NCBI RefSeq assembly: GCF_902706285.1
Contig: NZ_CACSKD010000011.1
Span: 62,001 to 126,000, forward strand
Source of the DNA: Rhizobium sp. 18055
Lineage (GTDB): Bacteria; Pseudomonadota; Alphaproteobacteria; Rhizobiales; Rhizobiaceae
Direction of reading: 5' to 3'
Length of the DNA stretch: 64,000 bases
How positions within the stretch are numbered: the stretch's first letter is position 1; every line of letters starts with the position of its first letter. Shown piece after piece: positions 46,980-55,320 of the stretch. The notes under the pieces are model-generated. The model saw only the letters and a program-made list of their open reading frames with translations. It had not been told where the DNA came from and made no database searches. A program made the translations under genes and the position numbers.

Positions 46980-47684
46980 TCAGTCGAGGCTGTCGATCAC
47001 CCCACGCAGCTCGCCAATATGCTCGATCTTGCGAAACCGCGGCGCCTCTTTGGGCTCCTCGACATGCTCGAGCACCCAGGTCAGTTCGTGCGGCACGAAC
47101 ACACCGTAGCTACCGGCGGCAATCGCCGGCACGATGTCCGATTTCAGCGAGTTCCCCACCATCATCGCCCGCTCCGGCCCGCCGCCGATCTTGGAAAAGA
47201 TCCGGCGATAGGTGACGGCCGTCTTGCCGGAAACGATCTCCACCGCATGGAAGAAATCGCCAAGGCCCGATTGCGCCAGCTTGCGCTCCTGGTCGAACAG
47301 GTCGCCCTTGGTGATCATCACCAGCAGATAAGTCTCTGCCAGTGCCGCCAGCGTCTCACGCACGTGCGGCAGCGTCTCGACAGGATGCGAGAGCAGATCC
47401 CGGCCGGTATCGAGGATCTGGGCAATCACCGAAGCCGGCACCTTGCCCTCGGTAATCTCGATCGCCGTTTCGATCATCGACAGCGTGAAGCCTTTGATAC
47501 CGAAGCCGTAATGCTGGAGATTGCGTTTCTCGGCATCGAGCAGCCGCTCCGAAATCACCGTTCCCTCGGCGAAATCGGCGAGCAGTTCGGTGAAGTGCGT
47601 TTCCGTCAGCCGGTAGAACTGTTCGTTCTGCCAGAGCGTGTCGTCGGCATCGAAGCCGATCGTCGTCAGCGTGCGGGTCGTCAT
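46980..47684 (-). CDS. HAD family hydrolase
   Basis: 234 aa haloacid dehalogenase-like phosphatase. Motif I FDADDTLWQNE (nucleophile Asp then second Asp), motif II VMITKGD, motif III K in AIEIVSGKTAVTYRRI, motif IV MVGNSLKSDI. The lack of the usual DxDGT/T wording (DADDT) fits the class of YjjG/2-haloacid dehalogenase-like enzymes. ATG 47684 gives MTTRTLTTIGFD. Convergent with the coupled exported protein (7-bp gap). Confidence 0.88.
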   Translation of the reverse strand: MTTRTLTTIGFDADDTLWQNEQFYRLTETHFTELLADFAEGTVISERLLDAEKRNLQHYGFGIKGFTLSMIETAIEITEGKVPASVIAQILDTGRDLLSHPVETLPHVRETLAALAETYLLVMITKGDLFDQERKLAQSGLGDFFHAVEIVSGKTAVTYRRIFSKIGGGPERAMMVGNSLKSDIVPAIAAGSYGVFVPHELTWVLEHVEEPKEAPRFRKIEHIGELRGVIDSLD

Positions 47685-48027
47685 CGGCGCACTCTCTTGT
47701 TTGCCGGGAAACAATTAGGCGTCCGGCGCCATTGCGGCAAGGGATAGCGTTATCGAGAGACGATGGCGCCGATGCAGCGCGGCCGCGAAAACGCCGTTGC
47801 ACGACGTTCTGATAGGTCCGAACATCTCAAAGACGGTGATGTTTTGCGGCACCTGCAACCGGGAAAGATCGGTGATGGCGTTGAAACCGGATCGCCGCGG
47901 CTTATGTCTGCAGGGTTTCCTTTCCGCTGCAATCGCGGCCTGTCCGCCTGCGGCTCAAAAATCATAGAACCGGGGTTCACACATCCGTCGGCAGATGCCC
48001 GCGGCCTCAACCAGGGAAATTTCGATC
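47685..48027. other. 343-bp region upstream of the aldo/keto reductase gene
   Basis: No convincing gene. An ORF from 47763 on the plus strand is GC-rich coding-like but overlaps the reductase in another frame and has no recognisable pattern. It holds the promoters for the HAD gene (leftward) and the reductase gene (rightward). I see no strong hairpin or operator. Confidence 0.45.
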
Positions 48028-49077
48028 ATGCGTTACAATCAACTTGGAAATACCGGCCTGTTCGTCTCCGAGATCTGCCTGGGCACCATGACCTTCGGGG
48101 CTGCGGGCGAGGGTAGCACCTGGGGTGCAATCGCCGATGTCGATCAAAAGTCCGCCGATGCGATCGTCGAGCGGTCGCTGGCGGCAGGCGTCAATTTCAT
48201 CGACACCGCCGACGTCTATTCGTTCGGAGAGTCCGAAAAGCTGCTCGGCCAGTCGCTGAAAAACCTCGGTGTTCCCCGCAAGGACGTCGTCATTGCCACC
48301 AAGGTCTACGGCGTCATGGGCGACAAGCCGAACGACCGCGGTGCTTCCCGCGGCCACATCATGGATTCCGTCGAGGCCAGCCTGAAGCGGCTGCAGACCG
48401 ATCACATCGACCTCTACCAGATCCACGCCACCGATACCGTCACTCCGATCGACGAGACGCTGCGAGCGCTTGACGATCTCGTCACCCGCGGTCTCGTCCG
48501 CTATGTCGGCGTCTCCAACTGGCAGGCCTGGCGCATCGCCAAGGCGCTCGGCATCTCGGAACGCCGCGGTTTCGCCCGCTTCGAGACCGTGCAGGCCTAC
48601 TACTCGATCGCCGGCCGCGATCTCGAGCGCGACATCGTGCCGATGATGAACGAGGAAAAGCTCGGCCTGATGGTCTGGTCGCCGCTGGCAGGCGGTCTGC
48701 TCTCCGGCAAGTATGGTCCCGGCGCCCCCGGCAACGGCGAAGGCCGCCGCGCCAGCTTCGATTTCCCGCCCGTCGACAAGGACAAGGCTTGGGCCTGCGT
48801 CGCCGTGATGCGTGAGATCGCCGAAAAGCACGGCGTCAGCGTCGCCACCGTGGCGCTCGCCTACATCCTTGCCAAGCCCTTCGTGACGACGGTGATTATT
48901 GGTGCCAAGCGCGTCGAGCAGCTCGATCAGAACCTCGCCGCCGTGTCGCTGAAGCTCGATGCCGGCGACATGAAGAAGCTGGACGAGGTCAGCGAACTGG
49001 CGCCGGAGTATCCCGGCTGGATGCTCTCCCGCCAGGGTGCCGGACGCCGGCCCGCACCGTTCGAGCCCAAGGGCTGA
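48028..49077 (+). CDS. Aldo/keto reductase
   Basis: 349 aa, NADPH-dependent oxidoreductase with the (beta/alpha)8 barrel. Catalytic tetrad markers: FIDTADVYSFGESE (Asp and Tyr), KVYGVMG Lys, and HIDLYQIHATD His. Also VGVSNWQAW. C-terminal segment GAKRVEQLDQNLAAVS is the coenzyme site. Start ATG 48028 has AGGGAAA upstream. Closest by motifs to the YakC/Tas-like branch; substrate unknown. Confidence 0.92.
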   Translation: MRYNQLGNTGLFVSEICLGTMTFGAAGEGSTWGAIADVDQKSADAIVERSLAAGVNFIDTADVYSFGESEKLLGQSLKNLGVPRKDVVIATKVYGVMGDKPNDRGASRGHIMDSVEASLKRLQTDHIDLYQIHATDTVTPIDETLRALDDLVTRGLVRYVGVSNWQAWRIAKALGISERRGFARFETVQAYYSIAGRDLERDIVPMMNEEKLGLMVWSPLAGGLLSGKYGPGAPGNGEGRRASFDFPPVDKDKAWACVAVMREIAEKHGVSVATVALAYILAKPFVTTVIIGAKRVEQLDQNLAAVSLKLDAGDMKKLDEVSELAPEYPGWMLSRQGAGRRPAPFEPKG

Positions 49078-49101
49078 CGCTCGTTCGACCACGCACGGAA
49101 C

Positions 49102-49136
49102 GGCAGGACGCCGGAGACAATCTCCGGCGTCCTGCC
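49102..49136. terminator. Strong 15-bp palindrome between convergent genes
   Basis: GGCAGGACGCCGGAG / CTCCGGCGTCCTGCC, perfect 15-bp stem with an ACAAT loop, 24 bp after the reductase stop and 19 bp before the end of the DUF305 gene. No T-run, so possibly a Rho-independent-like stem lacking the tail, or a processing hairpin shared by both transcripts. Confidence 0.5.
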
Positions 49137-49155
49137 TCCTGCATGATCGGCGTGA

Positions 49156-49539
49156 CTACTTGCCGTGCGCCTTCAGCCAGGCCTGCATATCGGCAATCTC
49201 GGCCTCCTGCGCCTTGATCACGCCCTCGGCCAGCTTGCGCAGCTCCGGGTCCTTTCCGTATTGCAGCTCGATTTTTGCCATATCGATGGCGCCCTGATGA
49301 TGCGGGATCATGCCGCGCACGAAATCCGTGTCGGCATCTCCGCTATAGGTGATCATCATGTCCCGGTGCATCTTGCTGTTGGCCTCGGTAAAAGCCCGGC
49401 TTGACGGGCTGTGGTCCCCCATCGGCATGCTCATATCCATCGGCTTGTCCTCTGCATGAGCGGGGAGGGCAGGCAGCGTGAGGCTGGCGGCAAGAGTGGT
49501 GGAGAGGATTGCGGCAAAGGCTAATGTTTTCAAAGACAT
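49156..49539 (-). CDS. DUF305 periplasmic protein
   Basis: 127 aa with a signal peptide (MSLKTLAFAAILSTTLAASL, cleavage near AHA|ED) and a DUF305 domain: MHRDMMITYSGDADTDFVRG and MIPHHQGAIDMAKIELQYG. The HHQG pair and Met-rich segments (MDMSMPMGDH) suggest a copper or other metal link, common for this family. AAGGAC upstream of ATG 49539. The next gene upstream is also a Cys/His-rich exported protein, reinforcing a metal context. Confidence 0.88.
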   Translation of the reverse strand: MSLKTLAFAAILSTTLAASLTLPALPAHAEDKPMDMSMPMGDHSPSSRAFTEANSKMHRDMMITYSGDADTDFVRGMIPHHQGAIDMAKIELQYGKDPELRKLAEGVIKAQEAEIADMQAWLKAHGK

Positions 49540-49609
49540 GGGATGTCCTTCCTGTGTCTGACAAGAAATCTTCAACGCGGCACATGCCGCGCTGGCGCAA
49601 GATCGGTTG

Positions 49610-49978
49610 TCAGTTCAGCCGGGGAGGCGGTGCCAGCGGTGCCGGCCGGGCGCCCGGAAAGGCATGCGAATTGGCAGGCGCGGGATAGGAAAACACCTGC
49701 CGGCCTTCCGCCTGGATATCGATGACAGGCGGCACGACAAGGCAGGCGGAACAGAGTGGCATATGCACCATGCCGCCGGCGGCGCACGGGTCTTTTGCAG
49801 GCGCCGCGCGTGCAGCACCCATCTCCATGCCCGCAATGTGGTGATGCTGCGCATCTGCGCCATGATCGACGCTTGCGATCTGGTTCATCGACGCGCACAT
49901 CGGACACCCCGCCCACGCGGACATGGTCCCGTAGACGAGCCAGGCAAACATCATCGTGACGATCGCAATGGGGCGCAT
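49610..49978 (-). CDS. Cys/His-rich exported protein, candidate metal handling
   Basis: 122 aa from ATG 49978 (frame open to 50017). Signal-like N-terminus MRPIAIVTMMFAWLVYGTMS, then CPMC, a HHH cluster (DAQHHHIAGMEMG), MVHMPLCSACLV and a Pro-rich tail. The CxxC pairs and His/Met stretches resemble small copper-associated proteins of the DUF2946/CopL kind, but I cannot confirm membership. It directly precedes the DUF305 gene (70 bp). Start uncertain. Confidence 0.65.
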   Translation of the reverse strand: MRPIAIVTMMFAWLVYGTMSAWAGCPMCASMNQIASVDHGADAQHHHIAGMEMGAARAAPAKDPCAAGGMVHMPLCSACLVVPPVIDIQAEGRQVFSYPAPANSHAFPGARPAPLAPPPRLN

Positions 49979-50026
49979 CCGCTCAACATAGGCATTGCAA
50001 CGCCGATGCCAAGCCACGCGGCCGCA

Positions 50027-50341
50027 TTATCCGAGCTTTGCAGCCTTGCGTAACGCATCATTGATCCGCCCCTGCCAGCCCTTGCCGGTGGCCTTGAAGG
50101 CATCGATCACGTCAGGATCGAGCCGCAACGAAATCTGCCGCTTCGGCTTTTCCACCACCGGCCGCCCGCGAGCGCGCCGGATGCCTTCGGCCAGTTCGGG
50201 GAACACCTCGGCAAACGGGCGGGCATTCCTGAAATCCTCGGCTGTCCATTCGGGATTGTCGGAAACATCATCCCAATCCTCTTTGGAATATCCGCGCCCT
50301 TCCTTGAATTCGACCTGCAATTCAGTCTTCTTCACTGTCAT
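50027..50341 (-). CDS. brnA: BrnA-family antitoxin
   Basis: 104 aa. C-terminal part PKRQISLRLDPDVIDAFKAT GKGWQGRIN (split here) is the BrnA DNA-binding/antitoxin signature, R-x-L-D-x-V-x-F...G-x-G-x-Q-x-x-I-N. Starts at ATG 50341 inside the end of brnT (20-bp overlap). Expected to neutralise the toxin and repress the shared promoter. Confidence 0.88.
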   Translation of the reverse strand: MTVKKTELQVEFKEGRGYSKEDWDDVSDNPEWTAEDFRNARPFAEVFPELAEGIRRARGRPVVEKPKRQISLRLDPDVIDAFKATGKGWQGRINDALRKAAKLG

Positions 50342-50585
50342 CCACCAACCTCCGTTCGCTCTTGCGTGCCGGCCGCATGGAAATGATCGAGATCCCTTCC
50401 GAGCCGAGTGTTGCAAAAATCACCGCGATAGACCCATCGGCAAAACGCCCGATCGCCATGATCCGTCCCTGCTTTGCCGGACGCAGCACGGCACCGAGAA
50501 AGAACCCATCATCGAGATCGGCAAAGTCGAGACCGTGCTTGTCGAGGTTCGCCAGCCGCTTCGGTTCATCCCAGACAATCTTCAT
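50322..50585 (-). CDS. brnT: BrnT-family toxin (RelE-like ribonuclease)
   Basis: 87 aa. N-terminal KIVWDEPKRLANLDKHGLDF is the BrnT pattern (WD..K...N..KHG..F), with conserved R in GRFADGSIAVIFA and ISMRPARKSERR near the C-terminus. BrnT members cleave RNA and inhibit translation. Gene order toxin first, antitoxin second, matches brnTA. ATG 50585 preferred over GTG 50588. The upstream 50586-50650 is AT-rich and could carry the autoregulated promoter. Confidence 0.9.
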   Translation of the reverse strand: MKIVWDEPKRLANLDKHGLDFADLDDGFFLGAVLRPAKQGRIMAIGRFADGSIAVIFATLGSEGISIISMRPARKSERRLVDDSEED

Positions 50586-50650
50586 CACGAGAATACCGCA
50601 AATTAAAAGTGATACAATAAATCTTTGATTGCATCACGATATCTTGCAAT

Positions 50651-51406
50651 TCAGTGGCTCGCAATCACTCGGTGGACGATCTGGTAATCGGCACTTTCCT
50701 CGCCGATCGGTACCACCGGCCACGACCAGCCTGCTTGCGCATCCGGTAACGGGACGCCGTGCAGAAGATCGACCTCCTCCTGCGTTGCGCCATTGCGGTC
50801 GATCACCGCGTAGGAGATATCCGTCAGCAGGCAGGTCTTGAACGGCATGCCTGAAAGACCCGACAGATGCGCCGCGATCAGCTGTTCGACGGTATCGTCG
50901 GGCATCCCCGCCGGTGCAGCCTCGAAACGCCGCTGCACGCCGCGGCCGATCTGCGACAACAGGTTGGCGGAAACCACGAAGTCGAGATAGGGCACGTTGC
51001 GAAGAAAGCTCAGCGGCTCGGCCACCTTGCCCGCAGCCAGATCGTCATAGCCCGAAAGATCCCGCTCGATCAGCCGGACATTGCGATAGGCCTTCGCCTT
51101 CATCCGCAGCCGCACCGAGGCGACATGCACGAGATCGATCAGCACGACCGTATCGAACGCCGCCGCCAGTTCCCGGATCGGGACGTCGCGCAGCAGCCCG
51201 GAGCCGAGCACGACAGCCGTCCGCTTCTGCCGAAGACCGGCCATTGCCTTCAGAATGGCGCTCCGGCTGTTGGCCTCGTGCTCCGCCCACTGCCGGCTGC
51301 AGCGCCCGGCGCGCGACCAGAGATTGACGGAATAGCGGATATATTTGCGATGTTCCTTGAGGGTTGTGGGGAGGGTTGCGGCGTAAAGCAGGGCTTCTGC
51401 GATCAT
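50651..51406 (-). CDS. Unknown Rossmann-like protein, possible methyltransferase
   Basis: 251 aa, no signal peptide. A core TAVVLGSGLLRDVPIRELAA followed by VVLIDLVHVASVRLRMKA gives a glycine-rich loop plus an acidic strand end, similar to class I SAM folds though the loop is GSGLL rather than GCG. It then has a DFVVSANLLSQIG strand. N-terminus is Tyr/Arg-rich. I do not recognise a named family. It lies 65 bp upstream of brnT on the minus strand and 19 bp after the orphan ribbon-helix-helix gene, so the two may be cotranscribed. Function unknown. Confidence 0.72.
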   Translation of the reverse strand: MIAEALLYAATLPTTLKEHRKYIRYSVNLWSRAGRCSRQWAEHEANSRSAILKAMAGLRQKRTAVVLGSGLLRDVPIRELAAAFDTVVLIDLVHVASVRLRMKAKAYRNVRLIERDLSGYDDLAAGKVAEPLSFLRNVPYLDFVVSANLLSQIGRGVQRRFEAAPAGMPDDTVEQLIAAHLSGLSGMPFKTCLLTDISYAVIDRNGATQEEVDLLHGVPLPDAQAGWSWPVVPIGEESADYQIVHRVIASH

Positions 51407-51425
51407 GTCTAATCGACGCGACGGT

Positions 51426-51629
51426 TTACGTCTTCAATGCCCAATCCGGGTCGCTCTTGTCGAGGCTGTCGAGCTCCGCTTCTGCCGCTTCCATTTCCGC
51501 GACGTCCTCGAGATATTGCTCGATGACTTCAAACGCATAGGTCTCGACCGACATCTCGGCCTCGGCGGCATGGGCGCTGAACACCCGATACGACTCTTCC
51601 GACAATTCGATGGTGATACGCGTACCCAT
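51426..51629 (-). CDS. Ribbon-helix-helix-type small protein (orphan antitoxin-like)
   Basis: 67 aa from ATG 51629 with GAGGA 7 nt upstream. N-terminal TRITIELSEESYRVFSAHAA is a ribbon-helix-helix-like strand and helix; the C-terminal half is acidic (LEDVAEMEAAEAELDSLDKS), as in antitoxin tails. No RelE/ParE-type toxin ORF adjoins it: the next gene is the 251-aa Rossmann-like protein. An in-frame extension to 51710 is not supported. Confidence 0.65.
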   Translation of the reverse strand: MGTRITIELSEESYRVFSAHAAEAEMSVETYAFEVIEQYLEDVAEMEAAEAELDSLDKSDPDWALKT

Positions 51630-51756
51630 GATCAAATCCTCTGTTGATAGCGGATAATAGCAGTCCGCCGCCGCGTTCGCCAGCCACCACCCTTGCCGCA
51701 TTCCCGCCAATCCGCTAGGAAACCGCCACTGTCACACTGAGCGGAAGACCTTGGAA

Positions 51757-53325
51757 ATGAACGACAAGCAGAAGAAACCACAAAAGCTCAAGGCCAGACT
51801 TCCCCGCGGCTTCGTCGATCGTTCGGCCAGCGATATTCGCGCCGTCAACGAGATGACCGCGAAGATCCGCGAAGTCTACGAGCATTATGGTTTCGATCCT
51901 GTGGAAACGCCGCTGTTCGAATACACCGATGCGCTCGGCAAGTTCCTGCCCGACGCCGATCGTCCGAACGAAGGCGTCTTCTCGCTGCAGGATGACGACG
52001 ACCAGTGGATGTCGCTGCGCTACGACCTGACGGCGCCGCTCGCCCGCCATGTCGCCGAGAATTTCAACGAGATCCAGCTGCCCTACCGCACCTATCGCGC
52101 CGGCTATGTCTTCCGCAACGAAAAGCCCGGCCCCGGCCGCTTCCGCCAGTTCATGCAGTTCGACGCCGATACCGTTGGCGCGCCCGGCGTGCAGGCCGAT
52201 GCCGAAATGTGCATGATGATGGCCGATACGCTGGAAGCGCTCGGCATCAAGCGCGGCGATTACGTCATCCGCGTCAACAACCGCAAGGTTTTGGACGGTG
52301 TTCTGGAGGCCATCGGTCTTGGTGGGGATGACAAGGCCGGCCAGCGTCTGAACGTGCTGCGTGCCATCGACAAGCTCGACAAGTTCGGATCGGAAGGCGT
52401 GCGGTTACTGCTCGGCCCCGGCCGCACGGACGATTCTGGAGACTTCACCAAGGGTGTTGGCTTGGGGTCAGATGAGATCGATATCGTACTAAATTGGGTT
52501 AAGAGTACAGAACATGCGGACCTGTTGTCCTTCGGCGCACAAGTTCTTGATAACGATACTGCTAAGGCGGGTTATGACGAACTTGATATGATGCATAAGC
52601 TCTTTGAAGCAGCCGGCTACGGCCCAGACCGCATCAAGATCGACCCCTCCGTCGTCCGCGGCCTCGAATACTACACCGGGCCGGTCTACGAAGCCGAACT
52701 CACCTTCGACGTCACCAACGAAAAGGGCGAAAAGGTCGTCTTCGGCTCGGTCGGCGGCGGCGGTCGTTATGATGGTCTGGTGTCCCGCTTCATGGGTCAG
52801 CCGGTGCCGGCCACCGGCTTCTCGATCGGTGTCTCGCGCCTGATGACGGCGCTGAAGAACCTTGGCAAGCTCGGCCAGAGCAAGGTCATCGAACCGGTTC
52901 TCGTCACCGTCATGGATGGCGATGTCGATGCCATGGGCCGCTACCAGCGCCTCACCCAGGAACTGCGCAAGGCCGGCATCCGCGCCGAAATGTACCAGGG
53001 CAACTGGAAGAAGTTCGGCAACCAGCTGAAATACGCCGACCGCCGAGGCTGCCCCGTCGCCATCATCCAGGGCGGCGACGAGCGCGCCACGGGCGTGGTG
53101 CAGATCAAGGACCTGATCGAGGGCAAGCGCCTCTCCGGCGAGATCGACGACAATGCCAGCTGGCGCGAAGCCCGCGTCGCTCAGGAAACCGTTGCCGAGG
53201 CCGATCTGGTCGCCAAGGTGAAGGAAATTCTGGCCGCGCAGGCGGAGGATCGGGCGAGGGCGGCGGATGGTTATTCTGTCGCCTATGATCCTAACCAAGT
53301 CGGTGACACTGATGACCGCGATTGA
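51757..53325 (+). CDS. hisS: Histidyl-tRNA synthetase
   Basis: Charges tRNA-His with histidine. 522 aa, long alphaproteobacterial form. Class II motifs: motif 1 region PRGFVDRSASDIRAVNEMT, motif 2 TYRAGYVFRNEKPGPGRFRQF, histidine-specific RGLEYYTGPVYEAEL, and motif 3 GGGRYDGLVSRF with FSIGVSRL. ATG 51757 is preferred to TTG 51751. Oddity: a stretch from about 52450 to 52612 uses codons rare elsewhere in the gene (GTA, CTA, AGT, ACA, ACT), in a variable insertion region. HisZ follows after a RIME-like repeat. Confidence 0.96.
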   Translation: MNDKQKKPQKLKARLPRGFVDRSASDIRAVNEMTAKIREVYEHYGFDPVETPLFEYTDALGKFLPDADRPNEGVFSLQDDDDQWMSLRYDLTAPLARHVAENFNEIQLPYRTYRAGYVFRNEKPGPGRFRQFMQFDADTVGAPGVQADAEMCMMMADTLEALGIKRGDYVIRVNNRKVLDGVLEAIGLGGDDKAGQRLNVLRAIDKLDKFGSEGVRLLLGPGRTDDSGDFTKGVGLGSDEIDIVLNWVKSTEHADLLSFGAQVLDNDTAKAGYDELDMMHKLFEAAGYGPDRIKIDPSVVRGLEYYTGPVYEAELTFDVTNEKGEKVVFGSVGGGGRYDGLVSRFMGQPVPATGFSIGVSRLMTALKNLGKLGQSKVIEPVLVTVMDGDVDAMGRYQRLTQELRKAGIRAEMYQGNWKKFGNQLKYADRRGCPVAIIQGGDERATGVVQIKDLIEGKRLSGEIDDNASWREARVAQETVAEADLVAKVKEILAAQAEDRARAADGYSVAYDPNQVGDTDDRD

Positions 53326-53332
53326 TGGAGAT

Positions 53333-53494
53333 CTTCCCTTCTCCCCTCGGGGAGAAGGTGGCCCGAAGGGTCGGATGAGGGGGCGGCAGGGCAGAAGCTG
53401 TCCTTCGCTCTCCGCTCAGGACATTCGTCGTTTAAACTCCTCATCCCCCTCATCTGCCCTGTCGGGCATCTTCTCCCCGCTGGGGAGAAGAGGG
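53333..53494. repeat. RIME-like palindromic repeat between hisS and hisZ, copy 3
   Basis: Two hairpins, CTTCTCCCC..GGGGAGAAG at the left (53339-53357) and again at the right (53470-53490), frame an inverted GGATGAGGGGG...CCCCCTCATC core. Almost the same design as copy 2. The right hairpin ends about 15 bp before the hisZ start. Confidence 0.82.
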
Positions 53495-53505
53495 AGCCGC
53501 ACCCC

Positions 53506-54624
53506 ATGCCCCTGATCAACCTCCCGGATTTCTCCCCCGATCTCCTGGCCGAGTTTACCGCCCGCCGCACCGAGCGCGTCGACACGCCCGTCATCCAGCC
53601 GGCCGAGCCGTTCCTCGATATCGCCGGCGAGGATTTGCGCCGCCGCATCTTCATGACCGAGAGCGAGACCGGCGCCAGTCTCTGCCTGCGGCCGGAATTC
53701 ACCATTCCCGTCTGCCTGCGCCACATCGAAGGCGCCATGGGCACGCCGAAGCGCTATTCCTATCTCGGCGAGGTGTTCCGCCAGCGCCGCGAGGGCGGCA
53801 ATGAGTTCTATCAGGCCGGCATCGAGGATCTCGGCGATATCAACATCTCCAGCGCCGATGCCCGCGCCGTCAGCGACGCCACCGGCATCCTGAAGCGCCT
53901 GCTGCCCGGCAAGCGCCTGTCCGTCACGCTTGGTGATCAGGCGGTGTTCGAAGCCGTCGTCCAGGCGCTCGGCTTGCCGCTCGGCTGGCAGAAGCGGCTG
54001 ATCCATGCCTTCGGCAACATGGCCCATCTCGAAGCGCTGCTCGCCAGCCTCGTCAGCCCGCAATTCGTCACCGGGCTGGAAGACGATGTTGCCCGCCTCG
54101 TCAGCGCCGATGATGACGCGGCCCTGATCGCCCATATCGACAACACCATGCAGGCCACCGGCTATTCCACCAATGCCAGCCGCTCGCCACAGGAAATCGC
54201 CCGCCGCCTCAGGGAAAAGCTGATCCTGTCGGAAACCCGCCTCGATGACGCGGCCTTCCGGGTGCTGCAGGAGTTCCTGTCGCTCAACGTGCCGCTGATC
54301 AACGCCTCGGCCGCGCTTTCAGGCTTTGCCGATGCCGCCGGCCTCAGGCTCGGCAATGCGCTGTCGCGTTTCGACGGCCGCGTCGCGGCGCTCGCCAATG
54401 CCGGCGTCGATCTGGCAACGATCAGCTATCGTGCCGCCTTCGGTCGTCCGCTGGATTATTACACCGGCCTCGTCTTCGAAGTCGGCGTCGCGGGCTCCGA
54501 TGCGGTGCTCGCCGGTGGCGGTCGCTTCGACAAGCTGATGGCCTTCCTTGGCGCCAAAGAGCGCATCCCGGCGGTCGGCTTCGCGCTGTGGCTGGATCGC
54601 ATCGAAACCGAGAGGTCCGCCTGA
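53506..54624 (+). CDS. hisZ: ATP phosphoribosyltransferase regulatory subunit HisZ
   Basis: Histidyl-tRNA-synthetase-like regulatory subunit needed by the short HisG. 372 aa, with class II synthetase-fold marks LCLRPEFTIPVCLRH and YSYLGEVFRQRREGGNEF, and C-terminal GRPLDYYTGLVFEVGV and GGGRFDKLM. No tRNA-binding domain, as expected. ATG 53506 has GGGAG about 9 nt upstream, attached to the repeat hairpin. Its stop overlaps hisG (TGATG). Confidence 0.95.
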   Translation: MPLINLPDFSPDLLAEFTARRTERVDTPVIQPAEPFLDIAGEDLRRRIFMTESETGASLCLRPEFTIPVCLRHIEGAMGTPKRYSYLGEVFRQRREGGNEFYQAGIEDLGDINISSADARAVSDATGILKRLLPGKRLSVTLGDQAVFEAVVQALGLPLGWQKRLIHAFGNMAHLEALLASLVSPQFVTGLEDDVARLVSADDDAALIAHIDNTMQATGYSTNASRSPQEIARRLREKLILSETRLDDAAFRVLQEFLSLNVPLINASAALSGFADAAGLRLGNALSRFDGRVAALANAGVDLATISYRAAFGRPLDYYTGLVFEVGVAGSDAVLAGGGRFDKLMAFLGAKERIPAVGFALWLDRIETERSA

Positions 54625-55319
54625 TGACCATCACCATCGCGCTGCCCTCCAAGGGCCGGATGAAGGACGACGCTTCGGCGATCTTCGAACGCGCCGGCAT
54701 GACCATCACTGCCGTCGGCAACGACCGCTCCTATCGTGGCCGCGTCGAGGGTTGGGATGATGTCGAGGTCGCCTTCCTGTCGGCGTCGGAGATTTCCAAG
54801 GAGCTCGGCAACGGCACCGTCGATTTCGGCGTCACCGGCGAAGACCTGATCCGCGAAGGTCTGGCGGAAGCCGACAAGCGCGTCGAATTCTGCGCCCGCC
54901 TTGGCTTCGGCCATGCCGATGTCATCGTCGCCGTGCCGGAGATCTGGCTCGATGTCGATACCATGGCCGATCTCGGCGATGTCGCCGCCGATTTCCGCAC
55001 CCGCCACGGCCGCCGCCTGACGATCGCCACCAAATACTGGCGGCTGACGCAGCAGTTCTTCTCGAGCCAGCACGGCATCCAGCTCTATCGCATCGTCGAG
55101 AGCCTTGGGGCCACCGAAGGCGCGCCGGCATCGGGGTCAGCCGATGTCATCGTCGATATCACCTCGACCGGCTCGACGCTGCGCGCCAACCATTTGAAGA
55201 TCCTGACGGATGGCGTCATCCTGAAGTCGCAGGCCTGCCTGGTGCGCGCCCGCAAGGATAGCCACGCCGCCGAACCCTCCGTCGCAAGGCTGATCGAAGC
55301 CGTCCGCGCGTCGCTCTGA
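54624..55319 (+). CDS. hisG: ATP phosphoribosyltransferase, short form HisG
   Basis: Catalyses the first step of histidine synthesis, ATP + PRPP to phosphoribosyl-ATP. 231 aa, the short HisG lacking the C-terminal regulatory domain, which explains the adjacent hisZ. Marks: ITIALPSKGRMKDDA, DFGVTGEDLIREG, TKYWRLTQQFFSS and the PRPP loop DIVVDITSTGSTLRANHLK-like segment. Shares TGATG with hisZ. Confidence 0.96.
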   Translation: MTITIALPSKGRMKDDASAIFERAGMTITAVGNDRSYRGRVEGWDDVEVAFLSASEISKELGNGTVDFGVTGEDLIREGLAEADKRVEFCARLGFGHADVIVAVPEIWLDVDTMADLGDVAADFRTRHGRRLTIATKYWRLTQQFFSSQHGIQLYRIVESLGATEGAPASGSADVIVDITSTGSTLRANHLKILTDGVILKSQACLVRARKDSHAAEPSVARLIEAVRASL

Positions 55320-55320
55320 T

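Noticed and set aside
47763..48116. A 117-aa plus-strand ORF before the aldo/keto reductase
   Set aside because: Overlaps the reductase out of frame, has no family pattern or ribosome site.
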